From Henriciella mobilis (lineage in GTDB: Bacteria; Pseudomonadota; Alphaproteobacteria; Caulobacterales; Hyphomonadaceae), in assembly GCF_003576315.1 (NCBI RefSeq), contig NZ_QWFZ01000006.1:224274-288273 (forward strand): a DNA stretch of 64,000 bases, read 5' to 3'. The notes under the pieces are model-generated. The model was given only the letters and a program-made list of their open reading frames with translations, was not told the origin of the DNA and searched no databases. Of the stretch, positions 18,145 through 25,868 are shown in pieces; positions within the stretch are counted from its first letter, which is position 1, and each line of letters opens with the position of its first letter. A program made the position numbers and the translations under genes.

Positions 18145-19028
18145 AGCAGGTTGGCCTCCAGTTCCTTGTTGCATTTCTCTGTGAACCACTTCGGCCCGTG
18201 GAGCGTGATCGGCCCCTCGACGTATGCGGGCCAGTCATTCTCTTTCAGGCAGTCCGCGAACTTGCGGAGCGCGCGCCGGCACTGGCGCTTGCCCATGTCC
18301 ATGAGCTCGTCGCCCAGCCGGACGGTGGTCACGGCAAAGGGTGCGGTCTTCTCGACAAAGACGAGCCAGGCATCGGTGACATCCTGACCGGTCAGGATTT
18401 TCAGGGCGTCGGCGGCGAGCGCGAGCTGCATGTGATAGCCGCGCTTGATGATGTCGCCGTTGAGGATGTGCGGGTCTGCACTGGCACAGGTCTTGAGATC
18501 AGCCAGCACCCCATCTGTCGGGATGCGGTCGGGTCTCGACTTCAGCCAGATGCCTGTCTCGGCGTCCTTCCAGATCATCGACTTTTCAGGCTCACCGGCG
18601 GTCAGCAACTCGGGCACACCGGACTCTGCTGCTAAGGCATCGTGCATGGACTTGATGGCGGCGAAGTCGTCCTCGGTGATGATGGTGCGGCCTTCGGCCC
18701 ATTGTTCCTCTCGCCATGCCTTCGCATCATTCGTGCGGAAGCTCTCAAAGGGCGAGATCGCGAGCCGGGAGATTTCCTCCTGGTCGTCGAAGAGAAGCGC
18801 ATGCACGGCCTTGCCGAACTCGAACGCCGCCTTGCGGGGCTGCTCGATCGCTTCGGGATTGAGGCCCGTAGCCTGACACCAGAAGTGGGCTGGGCTTTCG
18901 TTCTCGATCTTGCGGAGACCGCCGGACGAGATGGATGGGCCGTCACAGCACTGGCTGTGATAGGTGTCCATGTCGAGGTCGTAGATCCCCGGCTTGTCGA
19001 TCAGGACGGGTTTCGCGCTATCGGGCAT
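18141..19028 (-). CDS. RecE/YqaJ-like PD-(D/E)XK exonuclease
   Basis: The ATG at 19026-19028 has GGAGG 7 nt upstream and gives 295 residues. The longer in-frame extension lacks such a site. An N-terminal YHSQCCDGPSISSGGLRKI block matches the RecE C-terminal nuclease family. Then come a GKAVHALL helix and the catalytic core IWLKSRPDRIP with ADLKTCASAD, supplying Asp and the D/E-x-K residues. It is the expected partner of the downstream RecT, making 3' overhangs. Confidence 0.82.
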   Translation of the reverse strand: MPDSAKPVLIDKPGIYDLDMDTYHSQCCDGPSISSGGLRKIENESPAHFWCQATGLNPEAIEQPRKAAFEFGKAVHALLFDDQEEISRLAISPFESFRTNDAKAWREEQWAEGRTIITEDDFAAIKSMHDALAAESGVPELLTAGEPEKSMIWKDAETGIWLKSRPDRIPTDGVLADLKTCASADPHILNGDIIKRGYHMQLALAADALKILTGQDVTDAWLVFVEKTAPFAVTTVRLGDELMDMGKRQCRRALRKFADCLKENDWPAYVEGPITLHGPKWFTEKCNKELEANLL

Positions 19029-19230
19029 CGATTTCCTCCAGTGTGATGACTTCCTGCCGCCCATGAGCGGCGGCGAGTTCCCTGCGGCCCCATTCAATCC
19101 GGCGGATGGTGGCGTCGGACAGACCGGCGCCCTTGGCGAAGCGGTAGAGCCTTTCGACGGCCCCGATGCCGTTACGGGCACAGCGGGTGCGGGCGGGGCT
19201 GGCGAGAGCGGTGGAGAGGTTGAAAGTCAT
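19018..19230 (-). CDS. Small helix-turn-helix-like phage protein
   Basis: This 70-residue protein has a probable HTH in its middle (FAKGAGLSDATIRRIEWGRR), resembling the recognition helix of Cro/C1-type domains but too short for a full XRE domain. Its 3' end overlaps the RecE-like start by 11 bp. Confidence 0.5.
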   Translation of the reverse strand: MTFNLSTALASPARTRCARNGIGAVERLYRFAKGAGLSDATIRRIEWGRRELAAAHGRQEVITLEEIDAR

Positions 19231-19664
19231 TGGGTTGCCCCCTCTTCACTGAGGAACCCAAGGCCTTGCTGAACCAAAAGCTGTCGCTTTTCGTCCTCGG
19301 ACAAAACTTTTCCGGACAGCAGGAGGTTGAGCGTCTTGCTGTCGAGGCTAACGGGCCGGGTAGTCTCGGATGCCTCGCGGTCGACCCGAAGCGACAGCTG
19401 TCCTCCGATCTGCGCAAACTCGTGCGCCGTGAAGGTCAGGCGTTGACGACCGACATCGAAGTTCTTGTGAGAGTCGTAACCATCCGGCGACATAACCTTC
19501 ATGATTGAGAACTCGGGCGTATTGACGACTGCGCGGATGAACTCTTGAGTCGCTTGATCAAAAGCCTTTCCAGCGGCGACCATCTTTTCATGCGCAGACT
19601 TCGTGCCGTCGGACAAACGCGAGAGCCGGTCGAACGTGGTGTAGAAAACTGGTGGTTTGCTCAT
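19227..19664 (-). CDS. Hypothetical phage protein
   Basis: This 145-residue soluble protein starts MSKPPVFYTTFDRLSRL. It has a long helix near 20-50 and a beta-rich middle. No family is recognised. It overlaps both neighbours by 4 bp in the leftward operon. Confidence 0.55.
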   Translation of the reverse strand: MSKPPVFYTTFDRLSRLSDGTKSAHEKMVAAGKAFDQATQEFIRAVVNTPEFSIMKVMSPDGYDSHKNFDVGRQRLTFTAHEFAQIGGQLSLRVDREASETTRPVSLDSKTLNLLLSGKVLSEDEKRQLLVQQGLGFLSEEGATQ

Positions 19665-20041
19665 GCCGGCACCCCTTCCGGATCGTCCCCGTCGAGGAAC
19701 TTCGCGGTGTCATTGAAGGCGCGGTCGAAGTAGCGGCGCAGCGCGAAGTGGTCTTCGTATTCCGAGATGGGGCGCGGCAGGGCCATCAGGATCAGGAAGG
19801 GGTTCGACCATTCACGAGGCAGGAGCCGGATCGCATCGGTCGCGATCAGCGCCCCGGCCATGCAGGCCCGGTTGAGCACGCCATCGGTCAGCCCATTTGC
19901 GGCGATGTAGCCCATCATGCCCTGGCAACGGTTGCGAAGGGTTTCGAGGTGCTCGCGCTGGTCGCGGAGGATGATGTCCTCGCGGTGGACGAAAGAGCTG
20001 CGAACCACGTCGCGGGCGGTGAGGGTGACGGCGATGCTCAT
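19661..20041 (-). CDS. Hypothetical phage protein
   Basis: This 126-residue protein is helical, with a mildly hydrophobic middle (ACMAGALIATDAIRLLP) and an acidic C-terminus. It overlaps both neighbours by 4 bp. No motif or family is recognised. Confidence 0.55.
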   Translation of the reverse strand: MSIAVTLTARDVVRSSFVHREDIILRDQREHLETLRNRCQGMMGYIAANGLTDGVLNRACMAGALIATDAIRLLPREWSNPFLILMALPRPISEYEDHFALRRYFDRAFNDTAKFLDGDDPEGVPA

Positions 20042-20331
20042 GCGGACCTCCGGTGGATTTCATGCCGAAAATTACATCCGCAGCGCAGGCAGGTGTCGCG
20101 GTCTTCGCCGCGCCCGTCGTGCACATGCGAGATACCTCTCCACAGCGCTTGCTGAATGGCGTCTTCTGGTTCGTGGCGATCGATGGCCTTGCAGACCGCC
20201 TCGACCAGATGCGACTCCTGCGAAGTCGGTACACCGGCCAGAAAAAGCAGGTCTGCGAAGGAGTCAGCGAACGTCTCTTGTGCTTGACGCAACTGGTCGG
20301 CTCGCTCGGAGAGTTTGACGAGGGTGGCCAT
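20038..20331 (-). CDS. Hypothetical phage protein with C-terminal metal-binding-like motif
   Basis: This 97-residue protein is helical for the first 70 residues. It then has CLRCGCNFRHEIH at the C-terminus, a possible zinc-binding cluster of three Cys and two His. It lies second in the leftward operon. The function is unknown. Confidence 0.55.
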   Translation of the reverse strand: MATLVKLSERADQLRQAQETFADSFADLLFLAGVPTSQESHLVEAVCKAIDRHEPEDAIQQALWRGISHVHDGRGEDRDTCLRCGCNFRHEIHRRSA

Positions 20332-20667
20332 CTACGCTGCCTCCCCTTGTGTGAGGGCCGCAAGCTCGACCTTCCAGTTCGGGTTCACGCGGAAGCCTTC
20401 CGGCGTCTCCATCCAGTAGATGCCCGCCCGAAGCGCCTCACCGCGAAGCTCATGCTCGCGCTCGGTGAAGCGCTTGTTGCGGGTCTGTGCGACACCCCAG
20501 CGGGCCGCATGGAAGAGCTTGTCGTTCGTGCGCGAATGCAGCCAGTCACTCCGGCGCATCCATTCCTGACAGGCCTCATAGGAAGCGTTCTGGTCGGGCG
20601 CTTCGCTCCATGCCTGCCGAGGGTCGGTGTAGCTCTCGGCGTGCTTTTCGGATTCGTGCTTGGGCAT
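20332..20667 (-). CDS. Hypothetical phage protein, first gene of the leftward operon
   Basis: This 111-residue protein is very polar and rich in Glu, Arg and Trp (EWMRRSDWLHSRTNDKLFHAA). GGGAGAG lies 5-6 nt before the ATG. It is the promoter-proximal gene behind the leftward early promoter at 20694-20722, so it is likely made immediately after induction. No family is recognised. Confidence 0.6.
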   Translation of the reverse strand: MPKHESEKHAESYTDPRQAWSEAPDQNASYEACQEWMRRSDWLHSRTNDKLFHAARWGVAQTRNKRFTEREHELRGEALRAGIYWMETPEGFRVNPNWKVELAALTQGEAA

Positions 20668-20693
20668 CGGTCTCTCCCTGTTGGGTTGAGACC

Positions 20694-20747
20694 GTTATGA
20701 TAGGAATAATCCTATCCGTCAATAGGAAATAGGAATTTTCTTATTTC
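20694..20747 (-). promoter_or_regulatory. Leftward early promoter with repressor operator in its spacer
   Basis: On the minus strand TTGACG (20717-20722) and CATAAC (20694-20699) are separated by exactly 17 bp. That spacer is filled by the dyad ATAGG-N6-CCTAT at 20700-20715. A second, looser ATAGG/CCTAT dyad covers 20722-20747. The same half-sites flank the Cro-like gene at 21832-21873, so this is very likely the lambda-type pL/oL. Confidence 0.8.
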
Positions 20748-20748
20748 C

Positions 20749-21129
20749 CTATTTTTCGGCGAATTTTCCATCCAGCCGACTCAAGACCGTTTTTTGCAGA
20801 TTGCCAGCGGCCAGGAAGATGCAGCCCACAAGAAAGAAAAATGGTGCTGCGCTCATGAGCGCCAGGCCCGTCATTACAAGAGCTGGATCCGGAGAGGGGA
20901 GTTCATCGCGGCGGCGCTCAAGATCAATGCGCTCTTTCGTGCAATAGGTGGTCGTGTTCGTATATCGATCCAAAGCTCTTCCGGACTCGCACAGATCGAG
21001 CAATGACTGGGCGCTCTCCAGGAGGACCAAGTCAGTCTTCGTTGGCCGGTCCATCGCGAAGTACATCATCGCCCCGACAAAAAATGCGGCGGCTGAAGCC
21101 AATGTCGCAAAGATGCCAAACGCCCTCAT
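20749..21129 (-). CDS. Two-helix membrane protein co-transcribed with the repressor
   Basis: This 126-residue protein has a transmembrane segment at about 5-27 and another near 85-110. A soluble loop between them contains two Cys and many charged residues. Its ATG overlaps the repressor TGA (ATGA), so it should be expressed with the repressor in the lysogen. That placement fits a superinfection-exclusion or lysogenic-conversion protein, which is inference only. Confidence 0.65.
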   Translation of the reverse strand: MRAFGIFATLASAAAFFVGAMMYFAMDRPTKTDLVLLESAQSLLDLCESGRALDRYTNTTTYCTKERIDLERRRDELPSPDPALVMTGLALMSAAPFFFLVGCIFLAAGNLQKTVLSRLDGKFAEK

Positions 21130-21797
21130 CCGAGAGCCCTTCCGATCCAGATCACGCGGCCGAGCACATTGAGCTTGTCAGCTGACGATATCCTGAACGT
21201 GTCATAAACCGGGTTGTCTGACTTCACGATCACTTCCTTGGTTTCCAGGTCGCGCTGACAGCGCTTGACCAGTAGCTCATCCTCGAAAGCAAGGATGTAG
21301 ATCCCATCACGCACGATCCGGTTGACCGATCTATCCACGAGCACCTGGTCACCATCGTGCAGCGTCTCCCACATCGAATCGCCGCCGACCGTTATCACGG
21401 CCAGCGATTCCGTATCGGATCGCGTGAGCCTCCTTAGTTGCTGAACCCGATAGGGCTGGTACCCGACAGGCTCGCCATCCTCGGCAAAGGCGCCTGCGCC
21501 GGCCGAGGCCCGCAGGTCATAGATCGGCACTGTCAGAAAATCGTCTTCGGTATTCGTTCGCGGCGCAATCGAGGGCACGCCACCATCCCTATAGTCGCCG
21601 GGCGCTCCGCCCAGACTGTCTGCCAGTTTTTCCCGGACATCTTCCGGAAGAACCCGCGGCGAGCCTCGCATCACGAACTGCTGCAGGTAAGCGTGGTTTC
21701 TGCCCAGCTTCAGGGAGAGCTCCTTCAGCGTGGTATCTGCTTCTGCAGCACGGTCCACGAGCAGCTGTCGGGCGGGGGACAATTTCATATCGGCCAT
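21126..21797 (-). CDS. LexA/S24-type phage repressor (CI-like)
   Basis: This 223-residue protein has an N-terminal DNA-binding part (about 5-65, TLKELSLKLGRNHAYLQQFV) and a C-terminal S24 peptidase domain. Ser141 in GGDSMWETL and Lys178 in LLVKRC form the catalytic dyad. SAGAGAF at 98-104 is the likely autocleavage hinge, so induction by RecA during DNA damage is expected. It is divergent from the Cro-like gene across the operators at 21832-21873. Confidence 0.9.
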   Translation of the reverse strand: MADMKLSPARQLLVDRAAEADTTLKELSLKLGRNHAYLQQFVMRGSPRVLPEDVREKLADSLGGAPGDYRDGGVPSIAPRTNTEDDFLTVPIYDLRASAGAGAFAEDGEPVGYQPYRVQQLRRLTRSDTESLAVITVGGDSMWETLHDGDQVLVDRSVNRIVRDGIYILAFEDELLVKRCQRDLETKEVIVKSDNPVYDTFRISSADKLNVLGRVIWIGRALG

Positions 21798-21831
21798 GCC
21801 CCCTAATCGCCGGGCTCGCGAAAAAATGCGA

Positions 21832-21873
21832 ATAGGGGTTGTCCTATCCTATCAATAGGATTATTCATCCTAT
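21832..21873. promoter_or_regulatory. Right operator region between repressor and Cro-like gene
   Basis: Three overlapping dyads built from the same half-site are visible: ATAGG-N6-CCTAT at 21832-21847, ATCCTATCAATAGGAT at 21846-21861 and ATAGGAT-N5-ATCCTAT at 21855-21873. TTGTCC at 21839 and TATTCA at 21862 with a 17-bp spacer could be the rightward promoter. Its start would fall within a few bases of the Cro-like ATG. Confidence 0.78.
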
Positions 21874-21878
21874 TCGAT

Positions 21879-22085
21879 ATGGCAGACACGCACCCCATCC
21901 TATCGCGCATAGAGGCGCATCTGGCGGCCAGTGGCCAGACCCCGACGGCGTTTGGGGTCGCGGCGCTGAGTGATCCGAATTTTGTCTTTGACCTGCGCGA
22001 TGGCCGCGACCTGCGGCGTGACACGGTCAAGCGCATAGAAATCTATCTGGAAGAGCAGGGCGCGCCCGAGGCGGTGCAGCCATGA
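21879..22085 (+). CDS. Cro-like DNA-binding protein
   Basis: This 68-residue protein is divergent from the repressor and immediately behind the operators. It is small, with FGVAALSDPNFVFDLRDGR followed by DTVKRIEIYLEEQG, plausible as a compact helix-turn-helix. No ribosome binding site precedes the ATG, and the predicted transcript start is only about 5 nt upstream, so the message may be leaderless. Confidence 0.7.
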   Translation: MADTHPILSRIEAHLAASGQTPTAFGVAALSDPNFVFDLRDGRDLRRDTVKRIEIYLEEQGAPEAVQP

Positions 22086-22264
22086 CGGTTTTCATCCTCC
22101 TCTATCTTGCCATCGGCCTCATCGACATGACGGCCCGGCAGATCAGCTTTCAGGGGACCGACGACTCCATCGTGTCCGCCCTGATGGTCCTCGCTTTCAT
22201 CATCGCCTGCGCGGCGTTCTGGCCTGTCCGGCTGGCGCTGGATGTGTGGAGGCGCTTTGCATGA
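22082..22264 (+). CDS. Small two-helix membrane protein
   Basis: This 60-residue protein overlaps the Cro-like stop by 4 bp (ATGA). Two hydrophobic helices are visible, at about 3-17 and 33-52 (MVLAFIIACAAFWPV). It is the second gene of the rightward early transcript. No family is recognised. Confidence 0.55.
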   Translation: MTVFILLYLAIGLIDMTARQISFQGTDDSIVSALMVLAFIIACAAFWPVRLALDVWRRFA

Positions 22265-22389
22265 AATGCCCCGCTGGAAACCTCCCGCCTGAGTGCTGCC
22301 GGGAAAGCACAGGTAAACCCGTTCGCCATGACATAGCGGACCAGCAAGGGGCTGCGTTCCATACCCCGCTCAATGGCGTTCATCCCGGC

Positions 22390-22596
22390 CTAGTTTCCAT
22401 TCGCGCACATGGGCTCGTCCCCACCCGGCCTGTTGTTGCGCGAGAGCCGGTCGCTGCATGTCCCCGCAGCGGCCGGCTCGCTCTTGTCCTGAAGCGTGCG
22501 CTCGATTTCCACCCCGATGCGCAGCTTCTGAATGCCTTTCTCGATGAGAGCCAGCCCCTCGCTATAGGCGGTTCGGGCTCTCGCATCTGTCGTCAT
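22390..22596 (-). CDS. Possible small hypothetical protein, opposite strand
   Basis: This 68-residue open frame has GGAG before its ATG and a helical N-terminus (ARTAYSEGLALIEKGIQKL). It points against the surrounding rightward early genes. It is weakly supported. The alternative is that 22265-22640 is a non-coding stretch. Confidence 0.35.
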   Translation of the reverse strand: MTTDARARTAYSEGLALIEKGIQKLRIGVEIERTLQDKSEPAAAGTCSDRLSRNNRPGGDEPMCANGN

Positions 22597-22640
22597 GGCG
22601 GCTCCGTTTTGTCTGCCTCGTCTCCACGGAGGTCAATCTG

Positions 22641-23033
22641 ATGGAGACGACGATGCATTCCAATTCCGAAATCGGCGACACTTTGCTGGCCGATATCATT
22701 TCGCGCCGCTGGGCACGGTTTCAGGCCGCCCGGTGGCCTTCGGGCGAAGTGCAGGCGGCAGACCTGCAGGCCCGTCATGTGGTGGTCGACACACGCACCG
22801 TGAGCGGCTGGCGCCAGGGCCAGCTGCCGTCCAACAAACACAAGCTTCAGCTGATCCGCGCGGGCTTCAAGTCGCTTCTCGACCGGGCTTACGAGCCCGC
22901 CGAAGCCGCTGGCCGCATCGCTGAACTGGAGGCCCAGGTTGAAACCCAGAAAGCCGCTGCCGCAGCAGCCGAGAGAGAGCTCGCCCTCGTTCGCCAGGCG
23001 CTGGCTGGCTTCAGCGATGATCTGGAGGGCTGA
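22641..23033 (+). CDS. Hypothetical phage regulator-like protein
   Basis: This 130-residue protein starts 7 nt after GGAGG. The middle has a possible DNA-binding region (VVVDTRTVSGWRQGQLPSNK), like the end of an HTH that recognises a fixed site. The last third is an Ala/Glu coiled coil that may dimerise. It is a good candidate early regulator, but no family is recognised. Confidence 0.55.
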   Translation: METTMHSNSEIGDTLLADIISRRWARFQAARWPSGEVQAADLQARHVVVDTRTVSGWRQGQLPSNKHKLQLIRAGFKSLLDRAYEPAEAAGRIAELEAQVETQKAAAAAAERELALVRQALAGFSDDLEG

Positions 23034-23110
23034 GCGAAAGCTCCGCGTCTCCGACCGTATCCGCCGCAGCACCGAGCGCCTGATGGCCAAAGCAAAGGAG
23101 ATGCTGAAAG

Positions 23111-23590
23111 ATGAGCGATAGCTTCACATGTCCTGAATGCCATCAATCGTGGCCGTATTTCGATGTTCGCAAGAAGCGAGATCCGCGCCTGACCAGTTTT
23201 CGCACGATTTGTGAGGGCTGCTGTGAACGCATCAAATCTGATGCGTCGAAAGCTGGCGGGCCTTATCGCGGCGAAGTCGGCTCGAAGGGCGGCGGTGCAT
23301 CTTCCGACATGGCCGCTCAACTGAAAAGCAAGGCAGGCCGGGACCGCATGCGCATTGTCCGCTGGCTGGCCTCGAACGGCGCACACGGCGCTGAGGACGT
23401 GGCCAAGGGTCTGAGCCTGGACGCCGATTATGTGAGCCCGCGCCTGTCGGAGCTTGTGACGCTCGGACTGGCCGAGAAAGGCCCACGCACCGCGCTCACA
23501 CGCCGGGGCAATCCAGCGCACGTCTATCAGCTGACTGCGGCCGGAGAGGCCGTTGTCTCGAAGGCAGAGCAGGGGAGGGACGCCGCATGA
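23111..23590 (+). CDS. Zinc-ribbon plus winged-helix phage protein
   Basis: This 159-residue protein begins with a Cys pair (FTCPECHQSW) and a second pair (CEGCCERI), making a zinc ribbon. After a Gly-rich linker the C-terminal 80 residues look like a winged helix (RIVRWLASNGAHGAEDVAKG, LSELVTLGLAEK). It probably binds DNA. The next gene overlaps its stop by 4 bp. Confidence 0.6.
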   Translation: MSDSFTCPECHQSWPYFDVRKKRDPRLTSFRTICEGCCERIKSDASKAGGPYRGEVGSKGGGASSDMAAQLKSKAGRDRMRIVRWLASNGAHGAEDVAKGLSLDADYVSPRLSELVTLGLAEKGPRTALTRRGNPAHVYQLTAAGEAVVSKAEQGRDAA

Positions 23591-23709
23591 CCTCCGACAA
23601 TCTCCGCCCCCTCTCCAAGCGCGCTGAAAAAGCCGCAAAGGCTATCGAGCGAAAGACACGCCGGAAGCCGGGCGGGCAGAAGAAAACTGAACAGAGGGGG
23701 CAGGGCTGA
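23587..23709 (+). CDS. Very small basic protein
   Basis: A 40-codon frame starts at ATG 23587 (overlapping the previous TGA) and ends at a TGA that overlaps the next ATG. The product is extremely Lys/Arg-rich (KRAEKAAKAIERKTRRKPGG). The tight overlaps on both sides are the main support. A nucleic-acid-binding role is a guess. Confidence 0.5.
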   Translation: MTSDNLRPLSKRAEKAAKAIERKTRRKPGGQKKTEQRGQG

Positions 23710-24392
23710 TGGGGCGCGTTCTGATCGGCTGCGAGTTCTCCGGCGTTGTCCGCCGCGCCTTTGCTGCGCGTGGACACGATGCCTGGTCGTGTGACCTGCT
23801 GCCGGCAGAGGATCGGAGCAACCGCCATATCACCGGCGACATCCGCGACGTGCTGGATGATGGCTGGGATCTGATCGCGGTCTTTCACCCGCCGTGCACG
23901 CGGCTTTGCAATTCCGGGGTGCGCTGGCTGCATACCCCGCCGCCCGGCCGGACCCGCGCCGAGATGTGGGCCGAGCTGGAAGAGGGCGCTGATCTATTCT
24001 CCGCTGTCTGGAATGCCGACTGCCCCCGCGTGGCTGTCGAGAACCCCGTCATGCACAAGCACGCCAAGGCGTTGATCCGCAATTACGCGCCGCCGGCTCA
24101 GACCGTGCAGCCGTGGTGGTTCGGTGATCCGGCCTTCAAGGCGACCGGGCTCTATCTGCGCGGAGTCGACCCGCTGAACCCGACCGATCGGTTGACGCCA
24201 CCAAAGACGGGCACTGACGCGCACAAGGCATGGTCTGCCGTTCATCGCGCCCCGCCCGGCCCTGATCGCTGGAAAATCCGCTCTCGCACCTTTGAGGGCA
24301 TTGCCAATGCGATGGCCGATCAGTGGGGCAGTCAGCTTCTCGACCTCCCCGAAAATCAACACGCCCCGACCCCGCTTAAGGAGGTGTCATGA
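23709..24392 (+). CDS. DNA-cytosine-methyltransferase-like phage protein
   Basis: This 227-residue protein starts GRVLIGCEFSGVVRRAFAARG, a SAM-binding-like loop. It has AVFHPPCTRLCNSG where cytosine methylases carry their PC motif, then RVAVENPV, like the ENV/ENP motif. It lacks a clear target-recognition domain and is shorter than true 5-methylcytosine methylases. Such proteins are common in phage early regions. Catalytic activity is uncertain. Confidence 0.65.
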   Translation: MGRVLIGCEFSGVVRRAFAARGHDAWSCDLLPAEDRSNRHITGDIRDVLDDGWDLIAVFHPPCTRLCNSGVRWLHTPPPGRTRAEMWAELEEGADLFSAVWNADCPRVAVENPVMHKHAKALIRNYAPPAQTVQPWWFGDPAFKATGLYLRGVDPLNPTDRLTPPKTGTDAHKAWSAVHRAPPGPDRWKIRSRTFEGIANAMADQWGSQLLDLPENQHAPTPLKEVS

Positions 24393-24490
24393 CCGTGAAA
24401 TCAGCCCGCCGTACCGGCTTCGCTCTGATAGCCCTGTCTGCCCTTTTCACGTCTTCGCTGATCGTGATGATCGGGAGGGCGGTGTTTTGA
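24389..24490 (+). CDS. 33-residue single-helix membrane peptide
   Basis: A perfect AAGGAGGT lies 5 nt before ATG 24389. The peptide is MTVKSARRTG followed by a hydrophobic helix (FALIALSALFTSSLIVMIG) and a short tail. Its stop overlaps the TTG start of the nuclease gene. The strong ribosome binding site argues that it is translated. Confidence 0.55.
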   Translation: MTVKSARRTGFALIALSALFTSSLIVMIGRAVF

Positions 24491-24912
24491 GCCACAACCA
24501 CGAAGAACACCAGATCCAATGCGCCATCGTCACCCTGCTCGACTGGGCGCTCCCGGCTGACGCTACCTTCTTCGCTGTCCCGAACGGCGAGAAGCGCGGC
24601 GGCAAGACCGTCACCGTCAGAGGCAAGAAAGTCCCGCTCTCGGCTATCCGGCTGAAGAAGGAAGGCGTGAAGGCGGGTGTCGCTGACATTCTCGTTCTCT
24701 GGGCGGGCCGGGCGATCGCCATGGAGACCAAGACCCGGAACGGGCGCCAGTCGCCGGAGCAGAAAGCATGGCAGGCCGACTTCGAGCGTGCAGGCGGCGT
24801 CTACCACATCGTGCGCTCTGTCGATGACGTGCAGGCCGTCCTGGCGGCCATCATCCCGACATTCAAGGCGAAACCCAACACTGGCGCTGAACGCGCCGAG
24901 GAGGCTGCGTGA
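24487..24912 (+). CDS. VRR-NUC domain endonuclease
   Basis: The frame starts at TTG 24487 (TTGA overlap, GGGAGG upstream) and gives 141 residues. A HEEHQIQCAIVTLLDW helix is followed by the nuclease core GVADILVLWAGRAIAMETKT, where the Asp and the E-x-K are the catalytic residues, then SPEQKAWQADFERAGG. This is the VRR-NUC fold of Holliday-junction-resolvase-like phage nucleases. It probably trims branched replication or recombination intermediates. Confidence 0.88.
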   Translation: MSHNHEEHQIQCAIVTLLDWALPADATFFAVPNGEKRGGKTVTVRGKKVPLSAIRLKKEGVKAGVADILVLWAGRAIAMETKTRNGRQSPEQKAWQADFERAGGVYHIVRSVDDVQAVLAAIIPTFKAKPNTGAERAEEAA

Positions 24913-25868
24913 GCAATCCGTGGATGAAGTTCTATCCATCGGACTGGAGGTCTGATCCGAAGCTGCGGCTCGTCTCTATGGCGGCTCGCGGTCTCTGGAT
25001 GGAGATGATCTGCCTGATGCACGAGGCAGAGCCCTATGGCGAGCTTCGTGTTGCTGGCGTGCCGCTGAAGCCTGCGCAGCTCGCTCGCCAAGTCGGTGAG
25101 CCGGTCGAGATGGTCACGGCTTGGCTCCAGGAACTGCTTGAGGCTGACGTTTATTCGGTCCGCAAGAATGGCGTCATCTTCTCGCGTCGAATGGAAAAAG
25201 ACGAGAATCGTCGGAGAAAACTGCGAGAAAACGGCAAGAAGGGCGGCAACCCAGCCCTCAGAAAACAAACGGAAAATCCGCCTTTGGATAACCAAGCGGA
25301 TAAGACCCAGAAACCAGAAGCCAGAGACCAGAGTAAGAGTAGTGTTGAGTCCGCGCGCGAGGCTGTTCCGGCTGACGCGATCAGGGACGCCTGCCTGAAA
25401 GCCGCTGGTCTGACCGAAGCCGATCTCGGTCCCGGCACGATCTCGCCAATCTCGATCAGAAACCTCGTTAACGCGCCGGAAAACCCGGCCGATCTCGACC
25501 TCGATGTCATCCCCGCAATTCAGCAATGCGCCGCCACGCTCGCCAAGCGTGGCCAGAAAATCACGAACTGGAGCTACTGCCATGACGCAATCATCCGAAA
25601 CCGGGACGCCCGCCTCTCCGGAGCGCCAGAAGTCGAACACCGGCCAGGTGCTCGCTCATCCCAACGCCCGGCCAGCACCGCCAGCGCTCGCAGACATGCC
25701 GAGAGAGATCAAGCTTTTGACGAGGTCGCTGACGAGTTCGAAGCTCTCATGGGAGGGCAATACCGCGAGGAAGATGACGGTCCTCAACATTTCGAGAGCC
25801 GAGGCGGAGGCCGCGTTATCGACCTTGACCAGTCTCAGTTCACCCGGCTCGCCGCGTCAGATCGCTGA
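24909..25868 (+). CDS. DUF1376/YdaU-like replication initiation protein
   Basis: This 319-residue protein starts at GTG (GTGA overlap). The N-terminus MSNPWMKFYPSDWRSD with a following winged-helix-like AARGLWMEMICLMHEA is the signature of DUF1376-type proteins found at the start of phage replication modules. Residues about 90-150 are charged and low complexity. A second domain (about 150-230) ends in an acidic tail. Its last 287 bp are also covered by the next gene in another frame. Confidence 0.7.
   Translation: MSNPWMKFYPSDWRSDPKLRLVSMAARGLWMEMICLMHEAEPYGELRVAGVPLKPAQLARQVGEPVEMVTAWLQELLEADVYSVRKNGVIFSRRMEKDENRRRKLRENGKKGGNPALRKQTENPPLDNQADKTQKPEARDQSKSSVESAREAVPADAIRDACLKAAGLTEADLGPGTISPISIRNLVNAPENPADLDLDVIPAIQQCAATLAKRGQKITNWSYCHDAIIRNRDARLSGAPEVEHRPGARSSQRPASTASARRHAERDQAFDEVADEFEALMGGQYREEDDGPQHFESRGGGRVIDLDQSQFTRLAASDR

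Noticed and set aside
22246..22641. 131-codon frame in the early region
   Set aside because: Pro/Arg/Cys-rich composition, no ribosome binding site, and conflict with the better-looking minus-strand frame.
22939..23121. 60-codon frame overlapping two early genes
   Set aside because: Possible from an internal ATG at 23017, but it overlaps both neighbours and has no independent support.
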